Origin: Yersinia proxima
GTDB taxonomy: Bacteria > Pseudomonadota > Gammaproteobacteria > Enterobacterales > Enterobacteriaceae
Reading direction: 5' to 3'
Length of the DNA: 64,000 nt
Assembly (NCBI RefSeq): GCF_902170785.1
Contig: NZ_CABHYG010000016.1
Span: 431,617-495,616 of the forward strand
Below the pieces are notes generated by a model. It was not told the DNA's origin, did no database searches, and worked only from the letters and a program-made list of their open reading frames with translations. Positions 1-11,317 of the stretch are shown in pieces. Numbering within the stretch: position 1 is the first letter of the stretch; every line of letters begins with the position of its first letter. Position numbers and translations under genes: made by a program.

Positions 1-1592
1 ACCGCCAAGCTTGCTTTTGTAGTAATATCACCTCTCAAGTCCTTTCCAAGCAATCCTGTCAGTGAGTCCTCCATCTGTGCGCGAACACCGATAAGTTTTT
101 TCGCTGCCCCCCATTTTTCACCAAGTCCCGCGCTTTTTACCACCTGCTCTTGATCAGCAGTTAAATTTGCATAGAGCTGTTTAAGCGCCCCGGTCTCTTC
201 GTCGCGAAATGGCCCGCTGTTTTTACCAATAGCTTGCCCTATCTGCTTACGAATATTATCCAGTCGTGCATAGGTTGGTGGAGATACGTCCTTCCCTACT
301 GGAGAAACAGCGTTATAAACTTTCTTTTCCATAGTTGATAGAAAATCAGCGCCACCAAGTTCATCAGCTTTCTGATCCAAGTGCTTAATTATATTATCAG
401 CGCTAACCGGCTGATTTTTTGGAATTGCTTGTGATATCTGGTTATATAACTGGTCTGACTTATTCTGTACTGTCGATATACCTCGCTGAAATGACGTTAA
501 GAATTTATCATTCATTGCCATCTTATCTGGGAGTGCTCCGGCTACGTCAGTTAAATCAGCCGCCTGCTTTGCAACCTTGTTTAATACAGCATTTTCCTGT
601 GCCGCAAGCTGAGACCCTGGGACTGACTTCAGCGCTTGCTCAAACTCACGATAAGCTTGGTTGCCAGATACATGAGATAAAAGTAAATCATCTTCCTTTA
701 TACCAAGTGCCTTAGCTGCATCTATAACCTCTTTCCTTGGAGCCACTTCTTTTGCTGCGTCAGCCATTCTTGACGCAGTATTGCGATCAGCGGCTGCACC
801 AACACTTGCAGCTACGTCCTGCATACCCTTTTCAACAGGAGCAATTACAGATGGAGAAACTTCATTAGCAGGTTGTCGTATTGAACCAACAAAATCACGG
901 ACGCCTTGCATCCCTCCAACCTTTCCAGCAACAACACCAGCACCTTTAATTATTCCTCTCCCAACCAAACTACCTGTCAATCCTGTAGCTAAATCTCCCG
1001 CCAGTGATCCGGCGTCATTATTGCTGCTGCTCTGTGCCAGCGCCCCCACGGTATTCTCGGCAACCATATCAGCGGCTTTAGTTGCCAGGCGTTCAGCTCT
1101 GCCAGAGCCAGCAACTGAACCAAGCGCGGCCGCTGTTTTCTCCGCACCAACACCCGGAATAAGATAAGGCCCAATTTCAGCGCCTAACTTGGCATACTCA
1201 TCTTTCGGCCTCATTGACTCAGGCAGTTGCGCGGCAGGTATTGGCATGTATGTGTTATTACCTGAAACCCAAGCCGCGGCGCTTTTTATCGCATTGGCAA
1301 TATCAATTGGAATATTCAGAACATTAGCCCCAGCCTGAGCGACGCCCTTTGCTGCCTCTAATGAGTTATCAGCCAATGAAGGTGTTTCATTATTGGGCTG
1401 GATAGGAATAGATGCATCGACTGGCTGTGCTATCGTTGGTAGTTGATTGGTTTTCTGGAGTGGTTGTGATGCCTGCATGAAATCTTCTGGGGTGGCTAAT
1501 CCGGAAGATATCGCTTTCTGCATCACCTGCTCTTTAGTTGTGCCATCAGGGACACCCTGGATAACTCGACCGTTGGGGAGCGTTACATTCAT
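1..1592 (-). CDS. DNA ejection (internal virion) protein, P22 gp16-like, 3' end outside window
   Basis: The frame stays open from an ATG at 1592 to the window edge, about 530 codons, so the C-terminus is missing. It is the last gene of a P22-ordered head module, directly after the gp20-like gene with an ATGA stop/start overlap. P22 gp16 (about 609 residues) is one of three proteins stored in the head and ejected into the host to help DNA cross the envelope. The N-terminus starts MNVTLPNGRVIQG followed by a short motif-like stretch common in podoviral ejection proteins, and the middle is Ala/Gly-rich with long helical runs. Identity as gp16 is inferred from position, size and composition. Confidence 0.75.
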   Translation of the reverse strand, partial: MNVTLPNGRVIQGVPDGTTKEQVMQKAISSGLATPEDFMQASQPLQKTNQLPTIAQPVDASIPIQPNNETPSLADNSLEAAKGVAQAGANVLNIPIDIANAIKSAAAWVSGNNTYMPIPAAQLPESMRPKDEYAKLGAEIGPYLIPGVGAEKTAAALGSVAGSGRAERLATKAADMVAENTVGALAQSSSNNDAGSLAGDLATGLTGSLVGRGIIKGAGVVAGKVGGMQGVRDFVGSIRQPANEVSPSVIAPVEKGMQDVAASVGAAADRNTASRMADAAKEVAPRKEVIDAAKALGIKEDDLLLSHVSGNQAYREFEQALKSVPGSQLAAQENAVLNKVAKQAADLTDVAGALPDKMAMNDKFLTSFQRGISTVQNKSDQLYNQISQAIPKNQPVSADNIIKHLDQKADELGGADFLSTMEKKVYNAVSPVGKDVSPPTYARLDNIRKQIGQAIGKNSGPFRDEETGALKQLYANLTADQEQVVKSAGLGEKWGAAKKLIGVRAQMEDSLTGLLGKDLRGDITTKASLA

Positions 1593-2914
1593 TTTAAATC
1601 ACTCCAGTTGACGGATCCCGTTGATTCCTCCTGCGGAGAAGACGGGCCAAGATTTTGCTCTATCTCTTGCTGATACATGGATGCGCGTTTAGCACCACTT
1701 GTCGCAAGTCTTTTCTGCTGCTTATCCAGTATCCCAACCCACTTCTCTATAGCTTTTTTGGCCTGAGCTGGCGGCGTACTCTCATCAATACTTAACAATG
1801 CATTAGCTGCTGCCTTTCCTTCTTGCTCACTAGCTGCGCCAAGGCCGCGCAAACCTTGCATGCCCTGCATTCTTGCCTGCGCCTGAACAGCTTGAACCTT
1901 ACTCCATGTACCCTGCTCTGCAGCCCCTGGAATATTTCTGTTTATCTTCCCTGAGAAACCAAACGTACCTTCAAAATTTGGATCTGACAGCAAATCTTTA
2001 GCTGTTGTGATGCTGTTACCAATTCCATCAAGCTGAGTATTATATGTATCAATAAACCCTTGCTTTGCTTCAAGAGATTTGTTTCTGGCTTCTTGTTGTT
2101 TAAGCTTTAGCTCACCTAATTTTGCCTGATTTGTTTCACGTGAAATCTGACGATCGAGAACCTTATCCTGTATTTCTGAGCGTTTAATCTCACGATCTAA
2201 TGCTGCATTCTGGGCTGTGATATTCTGCCCGCGCAGAGTTATATCTTGGCCTCTAGCCTGCAAACCCTCACCAGCCTGGTTACTCCGCACCGTTTCGGCT
2301 AGTTTATCCCGGTCAATCTGGCGACCAGCAGCCTTATCCTGTAAGTCGAAATACTTTTCCGGGCCGAGAGCTGACATACCCAAGTGATCAGCAAACTCAC
2401 CGAAACCTTGCGGATTCTGCTGGTACATGGTTGCAACATCGCCTGGATTAATTCCCACTCGCGCTAAATCACTCGCGCTAGACTTTAGCCACTCACCCAT
2501 TGCTTGAGGGCTTTGCGCAGCTAATCGGGCTGTCGATGCAAGATTACCAATAGTGTTGCGCTGATCTTCGTCAATGAACCCCATGCCATTGCGTACAGCT
2601 TCAAATTGATCGGGGTATTGAGTAGCAAGCTGCCGCATGGCGTTTCTATCACCAGATGAATAAGCCCCCGCATAAGCCTGCTGGAACTCTTTCTGGCGCT
2701 GCTGCTGTTGGTCTTGTTGGTACTGCTGCTTTAAACCAGCCAGCCCCTGCAAAGACTGGAGTCCAATATTGTTCCCCCCGGAGCGAGTAAATTCGTTATT
2801 ATCGCGAATCAAAGAAAGTGCGGCGTTAACGTCACTACCTTGCGGGGCATTAGAATTATTTGTACCGATACCTGCAAGCAGGCCGCCAGAATTACCCTGA
2901 TCCCATGTAGCCAT
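1589..2914 (-). CDS. DNA ejection protein, P22 gp20-like
   Basis: 441 residues from the ATG at 2914, chosen because GGAGG lies nine bases upstream and the ATG overlaps the previous stop (TAATG); an in-frame start 51 bases further upstream has no such site. The protein is very rich in Gln, with runs QQDQQQQRQ near residue 70 and several predicted coiled-coil stretches between residues 220 and 300. Size and position between gp7-like and gp16-like genes match P22 gp20, a head protein ejected ahead of DNA. Assignment rests on synteny and composition. Confidence 0.75.
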   Translation of the reverse strand: MATWDQGNSGGLLAGIGTNNSNAPQGSDVNAALSLIRDNNEFTRSGGNNIGLQSLQGLAGLKQQYQQDQQQQRQKEFQQAYAGAYSSGDRNAMRQLATQYPDQFEAVRNGMGFIDEDQRNTIGNLASTARLAAQSPQAMGEWLKSSASDLARVGINPGDVATMYQQNPQGFGEFADHLGMSALGPEKYFDLQDKAAGRQIDRDKLAETVRSNQAGEGLQARGQDITLRGQNITAQNAALDREIKRSEIQDKVLDRQISRETNQAKLGELKLKQQEARNKSLEAKQGFIDTYNTQLDGIGNSITTAKDLLSDPNFEGTFGFSGKINRNIPGAAEQGTWSKVQAVQAQARMQGMQGLRGLGAASEQEGKAAANALLSIDESTPPAQAKKAIEKWVGILDKQQKRLATSGAKRASMYQQEIEQNLGPSSPQEESTGSVNWSDLK

Positions 2915-3573
2915 TAGAATAAACCTCCGAGAAGACCTAAACCGCCACCAATCGCCGCCCCCCAAGGGCCGCCAATAGCCATGCCTGCAGACGCGCCACC
3001 AAGAGCGCCTGTTAGCCCAGTCTGCATACTTGACGGCTTGTTAGCATTTGCAGCTGATAACGATGCCTGCTGCTGATAAATGGAACCCATGTTATTAGCG
3101 TAGGATTGCCCAGCATTAGCCTGACCCTGCAAAGCTCCAAGCCCAATATTTGCTAAGTTCTGGGCATTATTCATCTGACCGCCAAGCCAGTTCTGCCCCA
3201 GTTGCGGAGCAATAGTCGCCAACCCATTGCTTGTTGCTGTTGACCCAAGTCCGCCAGTTGCTTCTGCGCCAGCCAATTGCTGATAACGCGCCTGATCTGC
3301 TAGCCCCTTGTATTGATCTGACCCATAGTATCCTTGCAGTGCAGAGTTTTGACCTTCGAGCGTCGATAACCCCTGAAGCTGATTAACGTATTGATTGGCC
3401 AGTGGGGTGAATGGGGCTAGGTTATTCATTACTGTTTGCCATTGCTGGCGCTGCAAATCAGTCTGTTTATTTATTGCGTCAGCTTGTGCACCTGCGCCGT
3501 TGTCACCACCACCCTTGCAATACCCATGCATGGGCTGTAGCTTATTTTTCCAAGCTTCAGTTAATACCATCAT
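2914..3573 (-). CDS. DNA ejection protein, P22 gp7-like
   Basis: 219 residues, close to P22 gp7 (229). The ATG at 3573 overlaps the stop of the preceding gene as ATGA; a second ATG follows immediately. The body is Gln/Asn/Ala-rich, and the C-terminus is a Gly/Ala-rich hydrophobic stretch (GGASAGMAIGGPWGAAIGG and onward) able to sit in a membrane. P22 gp7 is packaged in the capsid and ejected with gp16 and gp20 to form the trans-envelope channel. Family call is from gene order, length and this C-terminus. Confidence 0.75.
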   Translation of the reverse strand: MMVLTEAWKNKLQPMHGYCKGGGDNGAGAQADAINKQTDLQRQQWQTVMNNLAPFTPLANQYVNQLQGLSTLEGQNSALQGYYGSDQYKGLADQARYQQLAGAEATGGLGSTATSNGLATIAPQLGQNWLGGQMNNAQNLANIGLGALQGQANAGQSYANNMGSIYQQQASLSAANANKPSSMQTGLTGALGGASAGMAIGGPWGAAIGGGLGLLGGLF

Positions 3574-4028
3574 TTTAGTATTTCCTCATATTGGCTTCGC
3601 TTAAGCTGATATAGCGTCACGCCAACCGGCTTACCGTTACTAATGTATGCATCGTCCAGATGACCGATACGCTCAGCCCCAAGCAGCCGAATAAGTGCTC
3701 GTCCATATTTCGTTGAATCTGGAACCATCGTTATGGAGTTTGTGAAAGGGGAGTTTTCAAGTAGCCAGCGGCAAAATAACTTGTGTCCATCAAGGGCGTA
3801 TTTCCCACGAAAGCCGGGGTCATATATTGCGTGGCACTCAACGACGCTATGCCAGAAAGTTCTAACCTCATGCACTCCAACCAGAAGCAGCCCCTCATAT
3901 ATTCCGAGATACAAAGCATCTGGCTTAATGAGGTATTCACTGTCGTGATCGACAATGTTTCCTGTGATATCTGGGTTATTTAGGAATGCACGAAGCCGCC
4001 ACAAGTCGGGGATTGCTCGTAATTCCAT
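3570..4028 (-). CDS. head assembly protein, P22 gp14-like
   Basis: 152 residues. It occupies the slot of P22 gene 14, between tail needle and gp7, and has a similar size. The sequence has an N-acetyltransferase-like feel (YLGIYEGLLLVGVHEV, then ALDGHKLFCRWLLENSPF), but no acetyl-CoA binding motif can be claimed. In P22 gp14 is needed for a functional particle and gp7 incorporation. The start at 4028 is the first ATG in frame and lies 15 bases after the tail needle stop. Confidence 0.7.
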   Translation of the reverse strand: MELRAIPDLWRLRAFLNNPDITGNIVDHDSEYLIKPDALYLGIYEGLLLVGVHEVRTFWHSVVECHAIYDPGFRGKYALDGHKLFCRWLLENSPFTNSITMVPDSTKYGRALIRLLGAERIGHLDDAYISNGKPVGVTLYQLKRSQYEEILK

Positions 4029-4043
4029 GAGGGGATCTCTAAA

Positions 4044-4787
4044 TTAGTTGATTAGTCCGTGAGTGCGCATAGCATCTTCAAGGGCTTTTATTCGCTGGCG
4101 TGCTGCCACTAAGTTGGTATTTAGCGCTTGCACTTCTGCTTGCGTGTATGCGGAGCTGATTGTTTGAGATAGATTGGCGTTGAATGCAGATTTAAGAGCG
4201 GTACCGGTGGATGCAGTCCATCCAGTTTCACGTTGGCCAATAACTTTAAGCCCCGCCACTTTGTAGGAAACCAAAGTGTTAACTGAGTCTGCTGACTGTA
4301 TTTTGTCAGATGTCGGGGTTGCTATCGTACCAACTATTAGCGCACCACCTGCTGATTGTACAACTTGGTCTGTCGCTGCTGATTTCGATACATAATCGCC
4401 CTCGATAGCCGTAACTCTCGCGCCAAGAGTAGTTACAGTGCCCTCAACTGTTGTCACTCGCGTTGTCAGTGTTGCTACATTGGCCTGCATTGAAACTATC
4501 GCCGCTTCAGCATCAATCAGACGAATAGTCAGTTGATTAATGGCTGACGCGTTGAGTGTTATTCTTGTTTCGTGATTATCTAAAACAATATCTTGCTCGT
4601 CGTTTTTCTGCTGCGCATCGTACGCCCCCTGCCCGGCTTCATTTGCCTTTCCAGCTACATTACCTAGGTCATTGCTTTGTTGTATGACATAAAGGAAATA
4701 TGACTGAGAGAAATTTGATGGCAGGATAGAAGCATCGATGCGGGTATTAGATATGGTTACTGGCGTGTTTAAGTCTGATTCTGCCAT
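4044..4787 (-). CDS. tail needle protein, P22 gp26-like
   Basis: 247 residues (P22 gp26 has 233). Residues about 75 to 135 form regular heptads typical of a trimeric coiled coil (LTIRLIDAEAAIVSM, then LTTRVTTVEGTVTTLGARV), followed by a tip-like segment and a second C-terminal helix ending ALEDAMRTHGLIN. P22 gp26 plugs the portal channel after packaging and leads penetration of the outer membrane. It starts in the TAATG overlap with the gp10-like gene, so the two are translationally coupled. Confidence 0.85.
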   Translation of the reverse strand: MAESDLNTPVTISNTRIDASILPSNFSQSYFLYVIQQSNDLGNVAGKANEAGQGAYDAQQKNDEQDIVLDNHETRITLNASAINQLTIRLIDAEAAIVSMQANVATLTTRVTTVEGTVTTLGARVTAIEGDYVSKSAATDQVVQSAGGALIVGTIATPTSDKIQSADSVNTLVSYKVAGLKVIGQRETGWTASTGTALKSAFNANLSQTISSAYTQAEVQALNTNLVAARQRIKALEDAMRTHGLIN

Positions 4788-6202
4788 TACTCAACCCTCA
4801 CGCTACAATCGCTCAATGTCACCGGCGAACTGGTGATAACGCGAACTTTAAAGCCGATGTTCTTCCGAATACGCCCCACGCGCCGCCACAGGACACGTTT
4901 GTCATACTTGAATGGTGCATTAGCAGAAATCATTTGCTCACGCCCATAGTTAGACCCATCTGCAGTTGCAGAGATGAAGAGCCGTTCTGCAAATTGAGAT
5001 ACACCAGTCGCGGCCTCCAACTCAAAGTCGAATACCCTGGCGTTATCAGCTTTAAACATTGGGGTATAGAGAAGATGTTCCGACTGATTTCCGTACTGGC
5101 TGGAAATGTCGAATTTAAGCGCCCCAGTCACCGATTCTGTTTTGTCACCAACCGTTATCTGGTTCCCCTCAAATATGAAGTCAATCCCACGGTAAGTGGT
5201 ATCAGATAAGCCAGTTTTTAGAATGCACCACTGCGGGCCGTTCTGGCTTGCTGATGCGTCATAGCAAAGTACATGACGTGGCAAGTGAGCAATCAATAAA
5301 TCATGAGCATCAAAGCGCAGAGACTCCATTACGCCCGTAGATAATTCTTCTGCTGTGTACTCGCGAAGTATTTTTTCTATCGATGCGGATGCAATTGGAG
5401 CAGCCTGTCCAGAGCTAACCATGTAAATAGATGGCGCACCGGTTGCCTGGTGACTTATGAAAGCAAATGAATCACCAAAGATAGTTTTGCAGTAAGTGCC
5501 AGCAATTCCCTTTTGAACCATAAGAGAGGGCTGGGCCACATAGATTGCTGATGATGAATCAGTCGCGCCCGTTAGTGAGAAATACTCGATAGTTGCAGTA
5601 CCGAATATGACAACGAAGTCACGCCACACAGCACAGCCCTGAATACCATCAGGCTGAGACTCAGCTGAATAGAAAGGGCGGAAGCGGTCAGGGTGTGACT
5701 CGTCCTCTAAATCAGTAACGCCAAACGTTCCACTGCCATCCTTGACCCATATATATCGGCCTCGCAATCGGCAGATATCACGAACTATGCCAATATCATA
5801 TTGTGCAAATCCGGCGTCAGGCCAATTACTTAGCGTTTTGACTGTGTCATCGTAACGATAAAGCCTCATCTTCCCGTTTGCCGCTACTGCTTGGCTTGTC
5901 GCACTGAATGCCATGCCAACACGACCAACCCCATCAACATCACCAACGGCTACATCTCCGCGATAAATCTTACCGCCAAGGACGCGATAGGAGACGTTTT
6001 GAGATGCATTAAACTGAGCGCCACGCGATATGCCAGCAACGTCAGAGCGCTTGTCTATTCCGGGGAGTGAGCGCATATAACCAGCAGCATTCAATACTTC
6101 TTTCGGAGTGGCCAGCATATTAACGGGCAACAGGTCAACATAGTCAGCGTTGCGGAAGTCTTTTCCCAGCCCTTTAGCCAGAGGAAGCTGTGTCGTCGGC
6201 AT
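4787..6202 (-). CDS. packaged DNA stabilization protein, P22 gp10-like tail hub
   Basis: 471 residues, against 472 for P22 gp10. The start MPTTQLPLAKGLGKDFRNADY is the typical opening of this family. Gp10 forms the hexameric hub under the portal that closes the head and carries tailspikes and needle. The ATG at 6202 lies inside the last codons of the gp4-like gene (29-base overlap) and has AAGGAAGA upstream. The length, start motif and position all agree. Confidence 0.88.
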   Translation of the reverse strand: MPTTQLPLAKGLGKDFRNADYVDLLPVNMLATPKEVLNAAGYMRSLPGIDKRSDVAGISRGAQFNASQNVSYRVLGGKIYRGDVAVGDVDGVGRVGMAFSATSQAVAANGKMRLYRYDDTVKTLSNWPDAGFAQYDIGIVRDICRLRGRYIWVKDGSGTFGVTDLEDESHPDRFRPFYSAESQPDGIQGCAVWRDFVVIFGTATIEYFSLTGATDSSSAIYVAQPSLMVQKGIAGTYCKTIFGDSFAFISHQATGAPSIYMVSSGQAAPIASASIEKILREYTAEELSTGVMESLRFDAHDLLIAHLPRHVLCYDASASQNGPQWCILKTGLSDTTYRGIDFIFEGNQITVGDKTESVTGALKFDISSQYGNQSEHLLYTPMFKADNARVFDFELEAATGVSQFAERLFISATADGSNYGREQMISANAPFKYDKRVLWRRVGRIRKNIGFKVRVITSSPVTLSDCSVRVE

Positions 6203-6654
6203 TGTCTTCTTCCTTGTTATGGAAAAAATGGACGCCTATCCAATTCGGATATCGGTTGCCAGAACCAATAGGAACGCGGTTTCGATAGCGTAGTTTTGGT
6301 GTGCGTTGCTTGAACATCGATTTGACTAATGTTTCCTTGCCAAAGCGTGCCTTTGTTACAAGAGATGGTGAGCCTTCGATCGCGTAGTCAGGAAGGATAC
6401 GCAGAGCAAGATTTAGGATGACTGCATTCAAAGCATAGGTAGGTAGTCCATGGGGATCTTCCGGTGCGACTTCCACCCCGTCATCACTGAAGATATACCC
6501 AACATCGATACCTAGATCAGGCGTGATTAACCACTCTGCCATCATCATCTCTAAGTCAAGCAACCCATCAGCTACGGATTGTGGCTCTACATCAGTTAGC
6601 GTTGCATCAGAAGCAATCGTTCCTTTTCGCAACGCGTTATTTACCAGATCACCT

Positions 6655-6671
<17 letters not shown>
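6174..6671 (-). CDS. tail accessory factor, P22 gp4-like
   Basis: 165 residues, matching P22 gp4 (166). Gp4 binds the portal after packaging and forms the collar onto which gp10 assembles; in P22 it also has muralytic activity. Family features include the opening [27 protein letters not shown] and the LEMMMAEW segment. Its ATG overlaps the end of the upstream Pro-Glu repeat gene by 17 bases. Confidence 0.85.
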
Positions 6672-6903
<232 letters not shown>

Positions 6904-6943
6904 GTTCTACTCCAAATAAGAAAGGGGCCGAAGCCCCTATTTG

Positions 6944-8227
6944 TTATGCCTGATTAGCCAGGCCAACGCCGATTGCTTCAGGTCGTACAGCACATGCTGC
7001 ATACCACAGAGCAATACGACACTTACCGGTTAACGTGCTGATATCACCCTGGTAAGCAACAACCCCATTCAAGCCAACGCTCGGGACACTGAAGCTCTGG
7101 GTTTTCATGCCGGAGAACAACTCATGGTTGATTGGAATAGGCTGGGATACTAGGCGGATAGAGTCATCGGCCCAGAACACGTTAGTCGCCGTGGTGGTGG
7201 TGTTCAGAATGTTCACCGTCATTGCGTTGGCAAGCGTGGTGTTCACGTTTGCATAAGCTTTCTGCTCTGGGGTCAGAGTCACATCACTCAATGCGATAGG
7301 CTTAGGTGAAATGGTCACGTTCGCACCATTCACAGCAACAACGGTAAACGTTGCATCGTGAGTCAGTACGTTTTTTGCCATCTGCGCCAAGAACTTAACG
7401 CCAGTGAATGAAATTTTATCGCCACGTTTCAGACCAGTGCCAGCGCTTAGCACAACAACAGCAGTACGGTTATCCACGTTCTCACGGTTACCATCTGCGT
7501 CAGCTGTCCATGCCAGCGGTTTGAATGACTGAGCACCGGAAACTGTCAGGCCGGTAGCTGTGGAAGCGGTTAGGGTTGGCAGCTTTGGTGAACGAAGAAC
7601 ATCATTGAAGCCAGCGACCTGTTTCTGAATAGTGCCTGATTTATAGGCATCTTCAGGGATGCGACCAAAGAAGTCTTTGCTCGCCAGATCATGGCCTGCA
7701 CCTTTGTAATCTTTCGGGTTGAAGAAGTAGCTCAGTCCAGCGCTACGGTTCAGCTCTCGAGAGAATACCAATTCTTCAGCATCTGCAACAAAGTCCCAGC
7801 CAGTGGTGCCGGTGCCAATTGCGTCAGAACTGGTAACAACCAGAGAACCCATATCAACAGCTTGCTGGGCAATTGCTGTCTCTACGTTATTCGCTAATTT
7901 CTTACCTGATGCCTGAATACGACGGCGCAGGGATCGCTCATCACGCAGATCATCAGCACGAAGCGAGAAGAAGTCGTTATCTGGCACGCCAAGGTTACAC
8001 TTAACAGACAGTTCCAGAATACCTGTCGCCTGCCCTGTCAAATCCCAACCGGTCTGAGTGGGTGCTTCTTGTTCAAGAGGCATCCATACAGTGTTCTGAG
8101 AACGCTGCATATCATTGCCTGGTGGTTGATATTTCTCAACGCGCTGTGCCATCGGCGTGAGGTTTTCCACGGTTTCGATAATTTCATCGACCATGTACGT
8201 GATTACTTGACCTTCATTAAGAGCCAT
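6944..8227 (-). CDS. major capsid (coat) protein, P22 gp5-like
   Basis: 427 residues (P22 gp5 has 430). From memory of the P22 sequence, long stretches match closely: the start [20 protein letters not shown], the [14 protein letters not shown] segment, the [15 protein letters not shown] segment and the end [13 protein letters not shown]. The HK97-fold coat builds the T=7 shell around scaffold protein. It starts in a TAATG overlap with the scaffold stop, with AAGGAA seven bases upstream of the ATG. Confidence 0.95.
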   Translation of the reverse strand: MALNEGQVITYMVDEIIETVENLTPMAQRVEKYQPPGNDMQRSQNTVWMPLEQEAPTQTGWDLTGQATGILELSVKCNLGVPDNDFFSLRADDLRDERSLRRRIQASGKKLANNVETAIAQQAVDMGSLVVTSSDAIGTGTTGWDFVADAEELVFSRELNRSAGLSYFFNPKDYKGAGHDLASKDFFGRIPEDAYKSGTIQKQVAGFNDVLRSPKLPTLTASTATGLTVSGAQSFKPLAWTADADGNRENVDNRTAVVVLSAGTGLKRGDKISFTGVKFLAQMAKNVLTHDATFTVVAVNGANVTISPKPIALSDVTLTPEQKAYANVNTTLANAMTVNILNTTTTATNVFWADDSIRLVSQPIPINHELFSGMKTQSFSVPSVGLNGVVAYQGDISTLTGKCRIALWYAACAVRPEAIGVGLANQA

Positions 8228-9135
8228 TATTTGATTCCTTTAAGCTGTGATTTTAGCTTGCGGTAAAGTTCCGTATTGCCCGCTGATGCGGCCTTATTGA
8301 TTTGCTTTTGTAATGCATCGACGTTAGCGGCCGTGACCGAACCTTTTATTCCGGTGTCAGCCTCTGGGGCTTCGGAGCGTTGTTTACCGCGTGGCTTGAG
8401 AGTTAAACGTTCTGATAGTCGAGTGAGTTCAATCAGCGCTTGCTGCCCGTTCATTGCCAAAAGTTGGCGCACCTTCTCTGGGTTAGCACCCAGGTGATAA
8501 GCCATGGCAGCGGATTTCTCAGGAAATAGCATCATGATGTCCGCCGCCACTTGAGGTGGGACTAGGCTCATGAACGCATCTTCTTTATCCTGATAATCAG
8601 GAAGGTTGAGTTTTTCCGCTGTGTCGTAGTGCTTACGGGCCGCCTCGGCGTATTGCGCTGATTGCTGGGTGTACTCCTGAATCTTGCGGCCTTGCTCAGC
8701 TACGCCATTACTGCGGGCATCCATAGCCTTAACTTGCCAATCACTGTTCGCGGCACTGAACGCTGCAAGTGCACGAGACTGGTCATAGTCGTACTTCGCC
8801 AGCGCTTCATCTGACAGGAAGTCATTAACGTCTGGCTGTTTTGGTAGATCAGGAGTAACCCGCAGGTTCTCCGGCACCTCGCCGCGCTTAACGGCTTCCA
8901 TCTGCTGCTCAAGCTCGCGTTGACGCTTGCGCTCTAGGCGTTTAGCTGCAAATTGCGCGTTAGTTGCCGGGTCTTGTTTTGGTTTCTCATCGTCTTTCAG
9001 GACAATCTCGAAGCCCTCTTCTTGCCCTTCGCCATCGATGGCATTATCGATTGGCAAGCCTTCAGCGGATGCCGACGCTTGAACGCCGGGCAGGAGTTGT
9101 TCTTCAGAAGCCTGAATTTCGTTGGTATCGGACAT
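8227..9135 (-). CDS. scaffolding protein, P22 gp8-like
   Basis: 302 residues, against 303 for P22 gp8. It is highly charged and helical, and ends in a short basic helix ([13 protein letters not shown]) like the coat-binding C-terminal helix-turn-helix of gp8. Scaffold directs coat assembly into procapsids and is then released. Position between portal and coat, and coupling to coat, support the call. Confidence 0.9.
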   Translation of the reverse strand: MSDTNEIQASEEQLLPGVQASASAEGLPIDNAIDGEGQEEGFEIVLKDDEKPKQDPATNAQFAAKRLERKRQRELEQQMEAVKRGEVPENLRVTPDLPKQPDVNDFLSDEALAKYDYDQSRALAAFSAANSDWQVKAMDARSNGVAEQGRKIQEYTQQSAQYAEAARKHYDTAEKLNLPDYQDKEDAFMSLVPPQVAADIMMLFPEKSAAMAYHLGANPEKVRQLLAMNGQQALIELTRLSERLTLKPRGKQRSEAPEADTGIKGSVTAANVDALQKQINKAASAGNTELYRKLKSQLKGIK

Positions 9136-9148
9136 GTTTATCTCTCTC

Positions 9149-11317
9149 TTATTGAGGAATCTCGGCTGCTCTGCCGGAAGGTTTGTGGCTTTGCTGCATT
9201 AGTTTGGTTGTGTCCATGCGGCGGGAGTGGGTTTGGCTTGCTCCTTTAAGAAGCAACTCAACATCAGCTCTGGCGTTATCACCCTGCTGTTGCTGGAATT
9301 GTCCTAACACTTTCAACATCTCTCTAACCTCCTTCTGCTTATCTAGATCTACTGAAGCGATTATCTCGGCGATCTTGGCATTAGAGAGTTGAATATCTGC
9401 TTGAGCTTTCATTGCATCAACCTGAATGCGTTGTTCATCATTCATGGCTTTCTGCAAATCTGCCTGACCAGTTAACAATGCACCCTGTGCCAGCTTGTCT
9501 TCCGGGCTTGGTTCTTTCGGTTGCTGCTGAGCCTCTGCAACCATCTGCTCCTCTTCAGGGGTTTCAGGTTTCTTGAGTCCCATCATGACGAGTTGCTTGT
9601 TGGCGTACTCGCGCATCATCTCAACACCTTTGCCGTCCAGCAGAGTGAAGTATTGAAGCAGCAACATTTGATACTCTGGAGTACCTGGCTGAACCTTGCC
9701 CATCAGGTCAAGAATTTCTGCCCGGTTCTGACTCTTCATGCTTTGGAATGATGGGCCAGTGTCGGTGTAAGTTTCGTAGCGCCCACGAACATCGTTAAGC
9801 GTCACCACTTGCCCTGTTTGATAATCGACAACCTGATTGAGGACTTCGACATCCTTCTCAGTGCCATCTGGCATGGTCATCATCACCTGACGAGGAACGT
9901 CATAGATGTCGTTGACCATTGAGGCGTAAATCTCACCATCACGTCTCATCGCTGTAGATAAGTTGTCAAGGAAGACATAAGTCTCCATGTCTGAGCGTGC
10001 GTTGAGTTGATTTATTGTGTCGAACGCTACTTGACTACCTGCGGCCTCGGTATCCACACCAAGACTGGCTACCTCTTTCACTGCTGCGGTAGCGGCCTCA
10101 AGCATGTATGCATTAGCCTGTGGTACTTCTGGATTATCGATATAAGCAAGAGGCTGTGCTGGTAAATCACCGCTGTTCTCATCAGTGCGGTTCATCAGGT
10201 AATACGGATACTCATCTTCTGAGTTGTACATGTGCTCGTAGCCAGCGATTTGCTCAGCCCAGAAGATAGGTTTCTTGCGTGGGGATCGGGCAACTATGTC
10301 AGCATTGAAGCTCATAATCATGTTGCGTAAGCGCTGACCGTCTTTAGCTAGGCGCACAACACCCTCATAAACTTCTTTATCGCCAACGAATGACCACTCA
10401 CCGAATACCGGAACAATAGGAAGATGCTGACCGGCGATATCAATCGGGCCTTTCAGTAATGCTGAGTTGGTAACCAGGTATTTATATACTCGGCGACGCG
10501 TTATCTTCTTCTCACCAACCTTGATATAACCAGCTTCGGCTAGGTCATCAATAACGTCTTTGATATCTCGCTTGTAATAGCTGACCATCTGCCCGGTAAT
10601 AGGTTGCTCGTAGATGAACACCCGTTCTTTCTCTTCTTTTACTTCATAGTGTTCACCGACATAAACGACATCTTTGTTTGTCCAGGTGAATACCCAATCA
10701 GTGTCGGGGTTTTGAAAGTCTGGGTAGTTTTCCGGGTCAATCCCTTCCTCTTCAGCGAATGCCTCCCACCCCTCAATGCTCATTGCGTTAATTAGCGTAA
10801 CGTGGCGGGCGTCGGACTTGTCCATCATCTTGCTGTTGCAGTCCCATATCACATGGGTACATGCCTCATGAATCGGAACGCGGCGGATCACCTGGTTATT
10901 ACTGGTCGGGTCTTGATCTTCGTAGTCGGTAACCAGCCGCCACGCTGCGACACCACACTCAAGCTGCTCACGTACTGCTACGTTAACGGCAATCTTCGCT
11001 GAGTTGTGACGCATATCAGTGCGATACATCCCCATAAGGATGTCAGCGGCATCAGGTGAGGCTCCATCCTTTGGCTTATACATCACTTCAATTGGATTCT
11101 GGCGCATCTCTGCAACCAGCTTACGAACCACAGGGCGCACAATGTCGAACTGTCCGCGATACTGCAGCGTTGTGTAATTAGATAACCAGTCATCCCATTG
11201 CGACACACGACTAAAGAATAAATCGTTAGCCGCTTCAGTCCGCGCCTCATCGCTTGCTGTCCAATCCCGATCAAAGGAGGTCAGGATCGCCAGCAATTTA
11301 TTATCATCGGCCATCAT
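9149..11317 (-). CDS. portal protein, P22 gp1-like
   Basis: 722 residues (P22 gp1 has 725). Recognisable P22 portal blocks include [59 protein letters not shown] and the [19 protein letters not shown] region. The dodecameric portal occupies one capsid vertex and passes DNA. The C-terminal 100 residues are Gln/Ala-rich and helical, as expected for the barrel. Start ATGATG overlaps the large terminase stop as ATGA; either Met could be used. Confidence 0.95.
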   Translation of the reverse strand: MMADDNKLLAILTSFDRDWTASDEARTEAANDLFFSRVSQWDDWLSNYTTLQYRGQFDIVRPVVRKLVAEMRQNPIEVMYKPKDGASPDAADILMGMYRTDMRHNSAKIAVNVAVREQLECGVAAWRLVTDYEDQDPTSNNQVIRRVPIHEACTHVIWDCNSKMMDKSDARHVTLINAMSIEGWEAFAEEEGIDPENYPDFQNPDTDWVFTWTNKDVVYVGEHYEVKEEKERVFIYEQPITGQMVSYYKRDIKDVIDDLAEAGYIKVGEKKITRRRVYKYLVTNSALLKGPIDIAGQHLPIVPVFGEWSFVGDKEVYEGVVRLAKDGQRLRNMIMSFNADIVARSPRKKPIFWAEQIAGYEHMYNSEDEYPYYLMNRTDENSGDLPAQPLAYIDNPEVPQANAYMLEAATAAVKEVASLGVDTEAAGSQVAFDTINQLNARSDMETYVFLDNLSTAMRRDGEIYASMVNDIYDVPRQVMMTMPDGTEKDVEVLNQVVDYQTGQVVTLNDVRGRYETYTDTGPSFQSMKSQNRAEILDLMGKVQPGTPEYQMLLLQYFTLLDGKGVEMMREYANKQLVMMGLKKPETPEEEQMVAEAQQQPKEPSPEDKLAQGALLTGQADLQKAMNDEQRIQVDAMKAQADIQLSNAKIAEIIASVDLDKQKEVREMLKVLGQFQQQQGDNARADVELLLKGASQTHSRRMDTTKLMQQSHKPSGRAAEIPQ

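Noticed and set aside
781..1167. 128-codon plus-strand frame near the window start
   Set aside because: Antisense to the gp16-like ejection gene; Ala/Pro/Ser-rich shadow.
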